A stretch of 64,000 nt of DNA from Comamonas sp. (GCA_031277805.1 JAITLR010000027.1:62001-126000), one strand, 5' to 3'; shown: positions 18,867 to 27,035, numbered from the stretch's first letter. Made by a program: numbers and translations. Notes: generated from the sequence alone by a model not told the origin.

Positions 18867-19352
18867 ATGAAGCGTTCCATCCAAAAGGGTTTCACCCTGA
18901 TCGAACTGATGATCGTTGTGGCGATCATCGGTATTCTGGCCGCCATCGCCATTCCCCAATACCAGACCTATGTGGCCAAGTCCCAAGTCTCGCGTGTGAT
19001 GTCTGAATCCGGTTCACTGCGTACTGCGGTGGAAGCCTGTATTCTCGACGGCAAGCTGACGCCTGTAGCGCTGGGTGCTACACCCACAGCGGCCCAGTGT
19101 GATGTGGGCGCGACCAAGAGCAACCTGCTGGGTGCAGCCGCAGATATCTATGCGGGTCTCAATGTGTCGATTGGCGAAACTGATACTGCCGATACGACGA
19201 TCACTTCAAAGTTCGGTACCAATGCTGCAGTGGCGCTGAAAGATCAAACGCTGGTCTGGACGCGTAAAGCCACAGGCACCTGGGGCTGCCACACTACTGT
19301 TCCCGTCAAGTACCGTCCCGCAGGCTGCTCTGCTAGCACAGCTGGCTCCTAA
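18867..19352 (+). CDS. pilA: type IV major pilin
   Basis: The 161-aa prepilin has a leader MKRSIQKG cut before F9, glutamate E13 at mature position 5, and the long hydrophobic helix that packs the fibre core. Cysteines are at 58, 78, 141 and 154; C141-C154 should form the C-terminal disulfide loop. After C154 the protein ends SASTAGS, a serine/threonine-rich tail whose last residue is serine. In Pseudomonas group I pilins the C-terminal serine is O-glycosylated by TfpO. A strong AAGGGAG site precedes the start, and the gene ends in its own terminator. Confidence 0.95.
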   Translation: MKRSIQKGFTLIELMIVVAIIGILAAIAIPQYQTYVAKSQVSRVMSESGSLRTAVEACILDGKLTPVALGATPTAAQCDVGATKSNLLGAAADIYAGLNVSIGETDTADTTITSKFGTNAAVALKDQTLVWTRKATGTWGCHTTVPVKYRPAGCSASTAGS

Positions 19353-19386
19353 TCTGCGATCCCTCGGTTTCTCCTAAGGCCTAGCT

Positions 19387-19417
19387 AAAAGAAGCGCCCG
19401 TTCAGGGCGCTTCTTTT
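19387..19417. terminator. pilA terminator
   Basis: AAAAGAAGCGCCC (19387-19399) pairs with GGGCGCTTCTTTT (19405-19417) around GTTCA. It is a strong stem with a T-run, 16 bases before the next start. Confidence 0.9.
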
Positions 19418-19433
19418 ATGGAACTTCCCGAAA

Positions 19434-20600
19434 ATGCTGCGTCGCCTTATCGCCTATCTATTGCTGCTTTGTGCCATCTTCCTGCCCTGGCTGGCCTGGG
19501 AAACAGATCGCAATATGGTCAGGCGCTGGGTTTATCCGCTAACAGGCCATCTGTCAGCCTTGTCCACGCGCTGCGATGCATCTGCCCCAGCTTGGCTGCA
19601 AGCCCTGGCGCGGCAAATTCCCACCAAGTTCGATTCCCCTGCCAACCAGATTGCATTTGTCGATACCTCCGGAACGCTGAGCGGTTGCGTCAATGGCTGG
19701 GAGGGTCATCCTTTTATCAGCCAGCGGGTGACGGCGGATACGCGCTTTCGCTTTGCCAGTCTGTCCAAGCTGGTGACTTTCTTTGGCCTGGCCCATGAGC
19801 AGGCCATGGGCCAGGCAGATTGGCTAAGTCTGCCCCTGGTCCAGGTGTTGGGGTTGACGCCGCCTTTCCATGACCCGCGCATTGCCCAGATAAAAGTGCG
19901 CCACCTGCTCAACCATTCGGCGGGTTTTGATCGTATGCGCGACAAAGACCCCATGGTCATTGACGATCAAAAGCCCTGGTGCCCCGGGCAGCTTGAAAAA
20001 TTGGTGGGTGCACCGCTGCAATTCATCCCAGGGTCGCGCCATGCCTATGCCAATCTGGGATTTTGTCTGGCCGCAGCGGCCTATGAAAAGTATATGAGCC
20101 GCAGCCTGTGGAACGCGCTGGAGCAGGACATGCATTTGTCGCGCTATGGGCTGGGCTATATGGATGAGGCAGATTCGCCCATTGCCTATAACTTTATGCA
20201 CAACGAAATGCGCGGGCCGGAGTTTGTTGAGCACTTTGACTGGCAGGCGTTGCGCTCATCCATGGGCATGACGGGCAGCGCGCAGGGGCTGGCCCGCTTT
20301 GCGGCCGACAACCGCACCTTGTTGGACTTTGCGCGAGGTATGCACGATCCAGCTATCCCCTGCAACGAAGCACTGTTCGAGAGCTGCATGGACGGCTTTC
20401 TGGAGCGCCGTCGTCTGGGTGACGCTATCGTATGGCAGCAGCGCGGCTATCTTTACGGTATGGCGGCGCTGTTTGCGATGGATAAGGCGGGTAATTTTCT
20501 GGTTTGGCTGGGCAGTGGCGAGGTGAACCCACCCACGCTGGCCTCTGATTTTCTGGCGCGCGCATTGATTGATGGCTCTGCTCAGAGAGCTGCCCAATGA
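19434..20600 (+). CDS. serine hydrolase, beta-lactamase/DD-peptidase fold
   Basis: The 388-aa protein has an N-terminal signal or anchor helix (residues 4-21). The catalytic set of the class C beta-lactamase fold is seen as S109-L-S-K112 and Y205-A-N207 in SRHAYANLGF. Such proteins include esterases, DD-peptidases and transesterases outside the cytoplasm. It has weak family identity, so antibiotic hydrolysis is not implied. Its stop overlaps the start of the ligase-like gene (ATGA), so the two are co-translated. I infer a role in editing acyl or ester groups on the surface polymer handled by its neighbours. Confidence 0.75.
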   Translation: MLRRLIAYLLLLCAIFLPWLAWETDRNMVRRWVYPLTGHLSALSTRCDASAPAWLQALARQIPTKFDSPANQIAFVDTSGTLSGCVNGWEGHPFISQRVTADTRFRFASLSKLVTFFGLAHEQAMGQADWLSLPLVQVLGLTPPFHDPRIAQIKVRHLLNHSAGFDRMRDKDPMVIDDQKPWCPGQLEKLVGAPLQFIPGSRHAYANLGFCLAAAAYEKYMSRSLWNALEQDMHLSRYGLGYMDEADSPIAYNFMHNEMRGPEFVEHFDWQALRSSMGMTGSAQGLARFAADNRTLLDFARGMHDPAIPCNEALFESCMDGFLERRRLGDAIVWQQRGYLYGMAALFAMDKAGNFLVWLGSGEVNPPTLASDFLARALIDGSAQRAAQ

Positions 20601-22033
20601 AAATGGAAATTTTTCGTACAAAAAGAACTGAGCTGGCCTTTTCTTTTTTTGGGTTGATTCTTCTGGTTTCATTGCCCGTGTGGGAATGGATTCCCACGCA
20701 CGGCTGGCACGATAGACAGCGGATGGGGCAGGTTTTTTTGGTTATTTTGTCCGCAGGCGCAGGTTTATGGCTGGGTGTTTTTAAAAAATATCCAAAATTT
20801 TTGGAGCGCCAGATTCAATATGCCATTGTGATCGTGGCAATTTTGGGCTTGATTTCCGCTGCCTTGGCACGGCAACCCATCTGGGCCTTGGTGGAATGGT
20901 CGATTTTTGTCGGTTGCCTTTGCATGGGATGGATGGTGGTTTTTATTCATCAGCGTTTTCGTGCGCAGGAAAGCGACCGACTATTGCTGGGGGCAGTTTT
21001 TTTTGTCACCACCTTGATTTCTCTGAAATTCATTAGCCACTATATTATTTTTATAATACAGGGCGATAAGCTTCTGGATGTATGGTGGCTGATCGATGGG
21101 TTTGATAATCCGAGATTCTTTGGACAATTCTGCTCGCTGACCCTGCCCTTGATGGCAGTTCCACTGCTTGAAAAAGAGAGCCTTGGCCGCTTCAACAAGT
21201 TTGGGGTTTGGGTGTTGGTTTTGTGGTGGGCTCAGGCCATTGCCTCGGGCACTCGTGGCACTTGGTTGGGCATGGCAGGCGCGATGGCTGTGCTGGCTTG
21301 TCTCGGCCCGTTGGGGCGCCGCTGGGTTATGGCGCAATGTATGGGTATTGCAGGGGGTTGGATTCTTTTTTCTATTCTTCTAGTCTGGCTGCCCAACCTG
21401 TTGGACGTAGAGGTGATGAATGCTGCGGGCAGCCGCCTGACCACCTCTTTGTCAGCACGTGAAACCATATGGCATCAGGCGCTGGAGATGATTGCACAGA
21501 AGCCATGGCTTGGTTTTGGGCCCATGCATTTTGCTGATATTTCGAATCCTATTGCGGCCCACCCACATCAGGCTATTCTGCAATGGGCGAGTGAATGGGG
21601 GATACCTTCTGTATTGCTGGTTTGTTCTGTGGCTGGATATGGTTTTTGGGGCATTTTTTGCCGGATAAAGACACAAGCATTGCACTCAGATAGGAAATCT
21701 ATTCTCTATGTCTGCCTGAGCGCATCTATTTTTTCTTCTTTGCTGCAAAGCATGGTAGATGGTGTGTTTGTCATGCCTTATACAGAACTGTGGCTGACCC
21801 TGAGTATTGCTTGGCTGATGGCACTGCATCATCAGCTCAATACTGAGGCTGGAAAGGATTATCTGTGCAAGCCAGCCGCTTATATCTTCAGCACCGCATT
21901 TGTGGCTGCAGCGCTGCTGCTTTTACTAGCTGTGATCCGATACCAGCCGGAAAGTGTGCCGCCACAGCAAGGCAGCGAGCACTTTCAGCCTAGATTCTGG
22001 GTGCAGGGCGTTATTGCTTTTAAAAAACCATGA
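20597..22033 (+). CDS. O-antigen ligase / pilin O-oligosaccharyltransferase-like membrane protein (Wzy_C)
   Basis: The 478-aa inner-membrane protein has about eleven helices. The family region has SGTRGTWLG (R220), RETIWHQALEMIAQKPWLGFG, and a large periplasmic loop with H322 and H324 in AHPHQAILQWASEWGIP, the Wzy_C signature of WaaL, PglL and TfpO proteins. These move lipid-linked glycan onto lipid A core or onto pilin. Lying just after pilA suggests a pilin glycosyltransferase, but WaaL is possible. Stretches such as 20740-21060 are visibly AT-richer than neighbours, which hints at transfer. The stop codon lies at the edge of a 76-bp inverted-repeat element. Confidence 0.78.
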   Translation: MKMEIFRTKRTELAFSFFGLILLVSLPVWEWIPTHGWHDRQRMGQVFLVILSAGAGLWLGVFKKYPKFLERQIQYAIVIVAILGLISAALARQPIWALVEWSIFVGCLCMGWMVVFIHQRFRAQESDRLLLGAVFFVTTLISLKFISHYIIFIIQGDKLLDVWWLIDGFDNPRFFGQFCSLTLPLMAVPLLEKESLGRFNKFGVWVLVLWWAQAIASGTRGTWLGMAGAMAVLACLGPLGRRWVMAQCMGIAGGWILFSILLVWLPNLLDVEVMNAAGSRLTTSLSARETIWHQALEMIAQKPWLGFGPMHFADISNPIAAHPHQAILQWASEWGIPSVLLVCSVAGYGFWGIFCRIKTQALHSDRKSILYVCLSASIFSSLLQSMVDGVFVMPYTELWLTLSIAWLMALHHQLNTEAGKDYLCKPAAYIFSTAFVAAALLLLLAVIRYQPESVPPQQGSEHFQPRFWVQGVIAFKKP

Positions 22034-22107
22034 CTTACGCAAATCAGGTTCAGGCAAGACGTTTGCCATATGGGAATATTCTTTGCGCGTCCTTGTTTGC
22101 GTAAGTC
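22032..22107. mobile_element. 76-bp element with perfect 12-bp inverted ends (MITE-like)
   Basis: GACTTACGCAAA (22032-22043) and TTTGCGTAAGTC (22096-22107) are exact complements. The ligase stop codon TGA (22031-22033) straddles the left end, so the element may have set the present C-terminus. It has no coding capacity. No obvious target duplication was seen. Confidence 0.5.
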
Positions 22108-22116
22108 CTACAAATC

Positions 22117-23499
22117 ATGAACGTGAAGGTCATCAAAACCGCCAGCGCTGCGATGGGAGCACTGCTGCTGCCCATGCTGCCGGGTATGGCTGCAGCGCTG
22201 GCATTTCAGGTCTACCGGCCCTGGTTCTGGGCAGAGTTTGCGCTGCTGGCTCTGGCTGCGCGCGGCAGGCCGCTGTGGTTTGCGGCAGGTTTGGCGCTGT
22301 TGTGGCTGGCGGATTTTCTATTTGCTTTTGCGCAGATCAACTTGTCGTCGGACTATGGCGATGCGGCGGAGCTACTGAGCTTTCTGCCTTATGCCAATAC
22401 CGGCTGGATTCTGGCTGGCATTGTGGGCTTGGTGGCGCTGGCGGCTTGGGGCTGGCTGTGCGTATGGCTCCACCGTATGGGCTCGCCGGGACGATTCATG
22501 CTGATGTGGTCGCTGGCGATTGTGGGTGTCGCAGTGGTTGTGCCCAGGTTCGATGGCTTCGATCATGCGGAGGACAAGCTTTACGGCATCCGCCAGGCCA
22601 AGCTGGCAGGGTCGTGGCTGTTGGACAGCCGGCTTATGCGGCAGTCCATGGCTTTCTATGAAGAAGGCTATGCGCCCGATGTGGGGATGTTCAGGCCTAT
22701 AGCACCGAAGCAGTCCGCTATGAGCCGACTTGGTGAGCTGGGCCAGGGAGCAGCCATGCCCGACAAGCTATTGCTGATAGTGGTCGAGTCCTGGGGCTTG
22801 GCGCATGGCGAGGCGGAAAACCAGTTTTGGCGAGATTTATGGCGCGCTCCAGGTTTGAGACAACTGGATGCGGGGACTGTTCACTCTCTAGGCTCGACCT
22901 TGCAAGGGGAGTTTCGGGAGCTGTGCGGCATGTTGCCGCAGACCTTGCGTATCGACGATGTACCGCATGCGGAGGATTGCCTGCCCAGCCGCCTGCGCGC
23001 GCAAGGCTGGCAAACCCAGGCTTTCCATGGTGCCTCGCCCCGCATGTACAAGCGCAGCAGCTGGTATCCACAGGTGGGCTTTGAGCATCTGTATTTCCTG
23101 CCCGAACTGATGGTGGGAGGCAAGCTCTGTGCCAATGTGCCGGGCACATGTGACCATAGCATTGCCGAGCGCGTGGTGCAGACATTGCGTGAGCCAGGGC
23201 GGCAGTTCAGCTACTGGATGACGCTTAACTCGCACACGCCCTACAAGCTGGCCGATCTGAGTAGCCCCGATGTGCCAAACCACGTTTGCCCGGTGCTCCA
23301 GTTGGCGGGGGCGCGCTGTGCACATGCTGCACTGCTATATGACTTTATGCGGTCGCTGAAGGTGGCCTTGCTGCATAAGCCGGTGCCGGGCCTGCGCATT
23401 GTGCTGGTGGGAGACCATGAACCCAAGTTCTTCGATGCAGACTCGCGCGATGCCTTTGTTGAAGGCCAGGTTCCCTATTTGGTAATTGGGGTTGATTGA
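22117..23499 (+). CDS. LtaS/sulfatase-fold membrane phosphotransferase
   Basis: The 460-aa protein has an N-terminal membrane part (about four or five helices to residue 143) and a periplasmic alkaline-phosphatase-fold domain. Metal and nucleophile sites are visible: E224 in LLLIVVESWG, T261 in GSTLQGEFRELCG, TLNSHTPY (371-376) and D433/H434 in LVGDHEP. Related enzymes move phosphoglycerol or phosphoethanolamine from phospholipid to teichoic acid, glucans, lipid A or pilin (PptA/PptB in Neisseria). After pilA and the ligase, a pilin or glycan phospho-decoration role is my inference. Confidence 0.78.
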   Translation: MNVKVIKTASAAMGALLLPMLPGMAAALAFQVYRPWFWAEFALLALAARGRPLWFAAGLALLWLADFLFAFAQINLSSDYGDAAELLSFLPYANTGWILAGIVGLVALAAWGWLCVWLHRMGSPGRFMLMWSLAIVGVAVVVPRFDGFDHAEDKLYGIRQAKLAGSWLLDSRLMRQSMAFYEEGYAPDVGMFRPIAPKQSAMSRLGELGQGAAMPDKLLLIVVESWGLAHGEAENQFWRDLWRAPGLRQLDAGTVHSLGSTLQGEFRELCGMLPQTLRIDDVPHAEDCLPSRLRAQGWQTQAFHGASPRMYKRSSWYPQVGFEHLYFLPELMVGGKLCANVPGTCDHSIAERVVQTLREPGRQFSYWMTLNSHTPYKLADLSSPDVPNHVCPVLQLAGARCAHAALLYDFMRSLKVALLHKPVPGLRIVLVGDHEPKFFDADSRDAFVEGQVPYLVIGVD

Positions 23500-23665
23500 T
23501 CAGGTTGAGTGGTCTTCACTTTTACGCCCATGCGTTCAAATGCTTCTAACGATGCAAGAGAGTTTTTCCATATAGCTCAAAAGGCCGACAGCGAAGAGGT
23601 GTGAGTAGTAGGTGGCAGTTGGCGTTCGAGATCTTCCTCAGGCCTCCCATTCTGGGCAGCGTCCT

Positions 23666-24139
23666 CTAAGCGACCCAACTCCCCGACTTCCCTCCCCGCT
23701 TCTCCAGCACCCGAACTCCCTCCATCACCATCCCCTTATCCACCGCCTTGCACATATCGTAGATGGTCAATAGTCCGACTTGTACAGCGGTCAGGGCTTC
23801 CATTTCCACACCGGTCTGGCCTGTCAGCTCCACGGTGGCGGTGCAGAGGATGGAACTGGATTCGGGCTGCAGCTCAAACTCCACAGCCACACGGGTCAGG
23901 GCCAGGGGGTGACAGAGAGGGATGAGGTCGCTGGTCTTTTTGGCGGCCATGATGGCGGCGATGCGGGCGATGCCCAGCACGTCGCCTTTTTTGGCGGTGC
24001 CGCTTTGCACGATGGCCAGGGTTTCGGGCTTCATGGTGATGCGGCCTTCGGCGACCGCGATGCGGTGGGTGGCGGGCTTGCCGCCAACATCAACCATATG
24101 GGCCTGGCCTTGAGCATCGAAGTGGGTCAGAGAGGACAT
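23666..24139 (-). CDS. moaC: cyclic pyranopterin monophosphate synthase
   Basis: This enzyme, with MoaA, makes cyclic pyranopterin monophosphate, the first intermediate of molybdenum cofactor. The 157-aa protein has MVDVGGK near the N-terminus, the loop [13 protein letters not shown] with active-site H and D residues, and the late [22 protein letters not shown]. The start at 24139 follows GGAAAG; a longer frame adds 21 residues that are not family-like. No other moa gene is adjacent. Confidence 0.95.
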   Translation of the reverse strand: MSSLTHFDAQGQAHMVDVGGKPATHRIAVAEGRITMKPETLAIVQSGTAKKGDVLGIARIAAIMAAKKTSDLIPLCHPLALTRVAVEFELQPESSSILCTATVELTGQTGVEMEALTAVQVGLLTIYDMCKAVDKGMVMEGVRVLEKRGGKSGSWVA

Positions 24140-24296
24140 GTTTGCTTTCCGGTGAGGACTGTCTGCAATGGACAGAGCCAATAATTTTGGGGTGAACGTC
24201 ACCGCGCCCGAGCCTTTACCCCGCCATAACAGGCAGGCATGCTGCAGTGCGAATCAATCAGGGCATCATAGAGGGGTGTTGAACTGCCAGCAGCTC

Positions 24297-24399
24297 ATTC
24301 CATTTCTAAATCATCCGATTACTTTGTCGGCTTCGCTCGCCGTGCTGCAGCACTGTCTTCGCTTCGCCTTCGCGTACTCGAATGATTGATAAACGGAAT
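24297..24399 (-). repeat. 103-bp palindromic repeat, copy 2 (inverted)
   Basis: It is the reverse complement of 9868-9970 with three substitutions by my reading. The perfect centre GTGCTGCAGCAC is at 24342-24353. It sits in the moaC/M48 divergent gap and ends 35 bases before the protease ATG. Confidence 0.88.
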
Positions 24400-24433
24400 C
24401 AGAGTCCTGAATGCTGGCAATGTCGTGATTGCC

Positions 24434-26092
24434 ATGCCATTTTTGATGCCAAAACTGCCTAAAGCCCATACTCTGAAAGCGCTAGCAGCTTCTGTTTTGA
24501 TAGCTCTTCAATGCGCTGCCCCCATGCTGCACCCCGTTCAGGCTGCAGGTCTTCCCACTCTGGGCGACGGTGCATCCTCGTTGACCACGGGGGAAGAGCG
24601 CCGCCTGGGGGACTCCATCGTCAAGGAGCTCTACCGCGACCCTGACTATCTGGACGACCCGGTGCTGCAGGAGTATGTGGAGGGCATCTGGCTGCATTTG
24701 CAGGATGCGGCGCGCAAGAATGGCGAGCTGTCGCAGGAACTGGAAGAGCGTTTCGCCTGGACGCTGCTGCTGGGCAAGGACCGTCAGGTGAACGCCTTTG
24801 CGCTTCCTGGCGGCTATATGGGTGTGTATCTGGGGCTGATCGGCGTCGTCAGCAGCGGGGATGAACTGGCGTCGGTCATCGCCCACGAAACCAGTCACAT
24901 CACCCAGCGCCATATTGCGCGCATGCTGTCCCAGCAAGGCAAGCAGACGCCGCTGATGCTGGCTTCCATGCTGCTGGGGGCCCTGGCGGCCACACGCAGC
25001 CCCGATGCGGCCATGGCCATCATGATGGGTGGCCCGGCCGCCGTGATGCAGAACCAGCTGAATTTCTCACGCGCCATGGAAAGCGAAGCCGACCGCATGG
25101 GTTACAGCCTGATGGCCCCTGCGGGCTTTGCTCCCCAAGGCTTTGTGAGCATGTTCGGCAAGCTGCAGCAGGCCAGCCGACTCAATGACAACGGGAGCTG
25201 GCCCTATCTGCGCAGCCACCCATTGACCACACAGCGTATTGCCGACATGGACTCGCGCGTGCCGCCGGGCAAGCGTGCCGCTGCTCCGGCACCCACGCTG
25301 GAGCATGTAATGATGGCGGCGCGGGCGCGCGTCATCTCGAACACGGGTGTGGATGTGCGCCGCCAATGGGCGACGCTGCCACGCTCGGGCAGCTTCGGTT
25401 CCTTGACGCAGGCGGAACAGGTCGCCCAGCTGTATGCGGCCACGCTCAGCGCCATCTATCTGCGCGACTGGCCGCTGGCGCGCGAGATGGCGCAACGTTT
25501 GCTGAGCGCCACGGCGGGCAATGCCCAAGCCAACATCCAGGCCCGCTGGCTGAATGCCGAGCTGGAATACAAGGCCGACCAGCCGCAGGCAGCGCTTGCA
25601 GCCCTGCCGCTGCAATCCAGCAATGCGCCCCAGCCAGTCCCCAAGGTGACGGCTAGCGGCAACTCGGCCGGGCCGCGTGAGGCCGGGCCTAGTCTTGCCA
25701 CTATCGATGTGGTCGAGCATGTGGCGCCGCGCAGGCCAGAGTTGCTGCTGCGGGCGGATATTCTGCTCAAACTCAATCAGGCGGCTTCTGTGGCCAGCCC
25801 CTTGCAGACCTGGGTGACGGATCATCCGCGTGATGGCACGGCCTGGCAGACGCTGGCCAGGGTCTGGCGTAGCCAGGGCCAGGAGATGCGGGCCCTGCGT
25901 GCCGAGGCCGAGGCCCAGGTTGCTCACTATGACTATGCAGCGGCGGTGGACCGTTTCAAGGCTGCACAGGATCTGGCCCGCAGGGCTGGGGCCAAGGCCG
26001 ATTATTTCGAGGCATCGATCATCGACACGCGCTTGCGTGCCGTGGACGAATTACTCCGGGAACAGCTGCGCGACAAGACGATCAATAAGTAG
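24434..26092 (+). CDS. M48 family metalloprotease with C-terminal TPR region (BepA-like)
   Basis: This 552-aa periplasmic zinc protease has the motif HETSH (151-155) and the third ligand region E216-S-E-A-D220. After about residue 310 comes a helical repeat region typical of BepA/YfgC, which degrades or assists misassembled outer-membrane proteins. The signal peptide runs to about A37 (PVQA/AGLP). Codons for residues 15-25 (KALAASVLIAL) lie in a copy of the short dispersed repeat. The frame continues 16 codons upstream from a TTG inside the 103-bp repeat; the ATG was preferred. The 3' end overlaps the convergent gene by 42 bases. Confidence 0.88.
   Translation: MPFLMPKLPKAHTLKALAASVLIALQCAAPMLHPVQAAGLPTLGDGASSLTTGEERRLGDSIVKELYRDPDYLDDPVLQEYVEGIWLHLQDAARKNGELSQELEERFAWTLLLGKDRQVNAFALPGGYMGVYLGLIGVVSSGDELASVIAHETSHITQRHIARMLSQQGKQTPLMLASMLLGALAATRSPDAAMAIMMGGPAAVMQNQLNFSRAMESEADRMGYSLMAPAGFAPQGFVSMFGKLQQASRLNDNGSWPYLRSHPLTTQRIADMDSRVPPGKRAAAPAPTLEHVMMAARARVISNTGVDVRRQWATLPRSGSFGSLTQAEQVAQLYAATLSAIYLRDWPLAREMAQRLLSATAGNAQANIQARWLNAELEYKADQPQAALAALPLQSSNAPQPVPKVTASGNSAGPREAGPSLATIDVVEHVAPRRPELLLRADILLKLNQAASVASPLQTWVTDHPRDGTAWQTLARVWRSQGQEMRALRAEAEAQVAHYDYAAAVDRFKAAQDLARRAGAKADYFEASIIDTRLRAVDELLREQLRDKTINK
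24475..24508 (-). repeat. short dispersed repeat inside the M48 signal peptide
   Basis: On the minus strand this reads AAGAGCTATC-AAAACAG-AAGCTGCTAGCGCTTTC, a good copy of the family. On the plus strand it supplies most of the hydrophobic core of the protease signal peptide. Confidence 0.6.
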
Positions 26093-26401
26093 GCCCAGAG
26101 CCGAGTAGATCAGTGCGCCCAGCATGGCGGCCCAGAAACCGGCGACATGAAAGCCGCCCAGCAGGCCCGAAGCCATCCAGAACATCAGGCCGTTGACCAC
26201 AAACAGGAACAGGCCGACGGTGATGATGGTCACAGGCAGCGTCAGCACCACCAGGATGGGGCGGATGATGGTATTGAGCAGGCCAATGACCAGGGCAGCA
26301 ATCATGGCCGAGCCGAAGCTCTGCACCTGAACACCACTGTAGATATAGGCGACCCCGAGAAGAGCCGCTGCGCAAAGAAGCCATTTGACGAGGATTTTCA
26401 T
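26051..26401 (-). CDS. small four-helix membrane protein (phage_holin_4_2 family, PF04020)
   Basis: This 116-aa protein has four predicted helices and the family motif LLNTIIRPILVVLTLPVTIITVG near residues 44-66. The family name comes from a remote link to holins; chromosomal members like this are conserved inner-membrane proteins of unknown role and do not mark a prophage. An in-frame ATG four codons upstream is less likely. It converges on the M48 gene, the last 42 bases being shared on opposite strands. Confidence 0.8.
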   Translation of the reverse strand: MKILVKWLLCAAALLGVAYIYSGVQVQSFGSAMIAALVIGLLNTIIRPILVVLTLPVTIITVGLFLFVVNGLMFWMASGLLGGFHVAGFWAAMLGALIYSALGLLIDRLVAQLFPE

Positions 26402-26502
26402 ACCGACCAGCATAGCAGCTGACTGCGGCCGTGACTTGCGCTGTCACGCTACCTACTGCATGTGGCCGCAGCCTCTCCGAGAGGGTCTGGGCGGTCCGGC
26501 GA

Positions 26503-26541
26503 TGAAAAAAGCCTTGTGCAGCTTTTGCCGCACAAGGCTTG
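26503..26541 (-). terminator. terminator of the 157-aa gene
   Basis: On the minus strand AAGCCTTGTGC and GCACAAGGCTT form the stem, followed by TTTTCATC. Confidence 0.8.
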
Positions 26542-26561
26542 CAGGTTAGTAGATAAAGCTC

Positions 26562-27035
26562 TTAGAACGAGAGTGAGTCGTCAATCACAAAGCCCATCAT
26601 GGCGGCGATGGCTGCCACGGTGCCAGGCAGATTCCAGCGGCGGCCCATGGGCGCAGCTTGCGCGCTTTGCTTGGCTGGAGCGGCCTGCAGGGCTTCCTGC
26701 TTGGGGCGGCGCGCATCAATGATCTGTGCCGTGCCATGCTCTTGCTGCAGCTCGGCAATCAGCTCGGTCAGCGGGCCCTTGGCCAGCACGGGCGTGACCT
26801 TGGCGCCAGAGGCAGTCATCACGGGAACCAGGGCGGTAAAGAGCTTGTCCGCCCACTTGCCACGCCAGTTTTCCCGGGCGCGGTGGCTGACCCACTTGCT
26901 CACGCGGTGCGTCATGCGGGGAGCGCAGGCGACCAGCAGCCAGTGGGAGGATGCCGACTGGCTGGATCCGGCCAGCGCCTCCAGCATGGGCTGGGCGTAA
27001 GCGGCATCATCAACGTAAACAATGACGGGGTTCAA
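26562..27035 (-). CDS. conserved hypothetical protein
   Basis: I do not recognise a family with certainty. The 157-aa protein begins NPVIVYVDDAAYAQPMLEAL and has a middle part VTPVLAKGPLTELIAELQQEHG, an alternating alpha/beta look resembling UspA-like folds without a clear nucleotide motif. It ends in a hydrophobic stretch (GTVAAIAAMMGFVI). The start is TTG at 27035, backed by AAGGA six bases earlier. It lies between the TerC gene and the small membrane protein on the same strand, but hairpins separate it from both. Confidence 0.65.
   Translation of the reverse strand: MNPVIVYVDDAAYAQPMLEALAGSSQSASSHWLLVACAPRMTHRVSKWVSHRARENWRGKWADKLFTALVPVMTASGAKVTPVLAKGPLTELIAELQQEHGTAQIIDARRPKQEALQAAPAKQSAQAAPMGRRWNLPGTVAAIAAMMGFVIDDSLSF

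Noticed and set aside
19434-20600. Antibiotic-resistance beta-lactamase
   Set aside because: Only the fold motifs SxxK and YxN are present; the overall sequence and the operon with surface-polymer enzymes point to another hydrolase role.
26051-26401. Holin-like gene as a sign of a prophage
   Set aside because: PF04020-type proteins are ordinary chromosomal membrane proteins in proteobacteria, and no phage structural, integrase or lysis gene is near.
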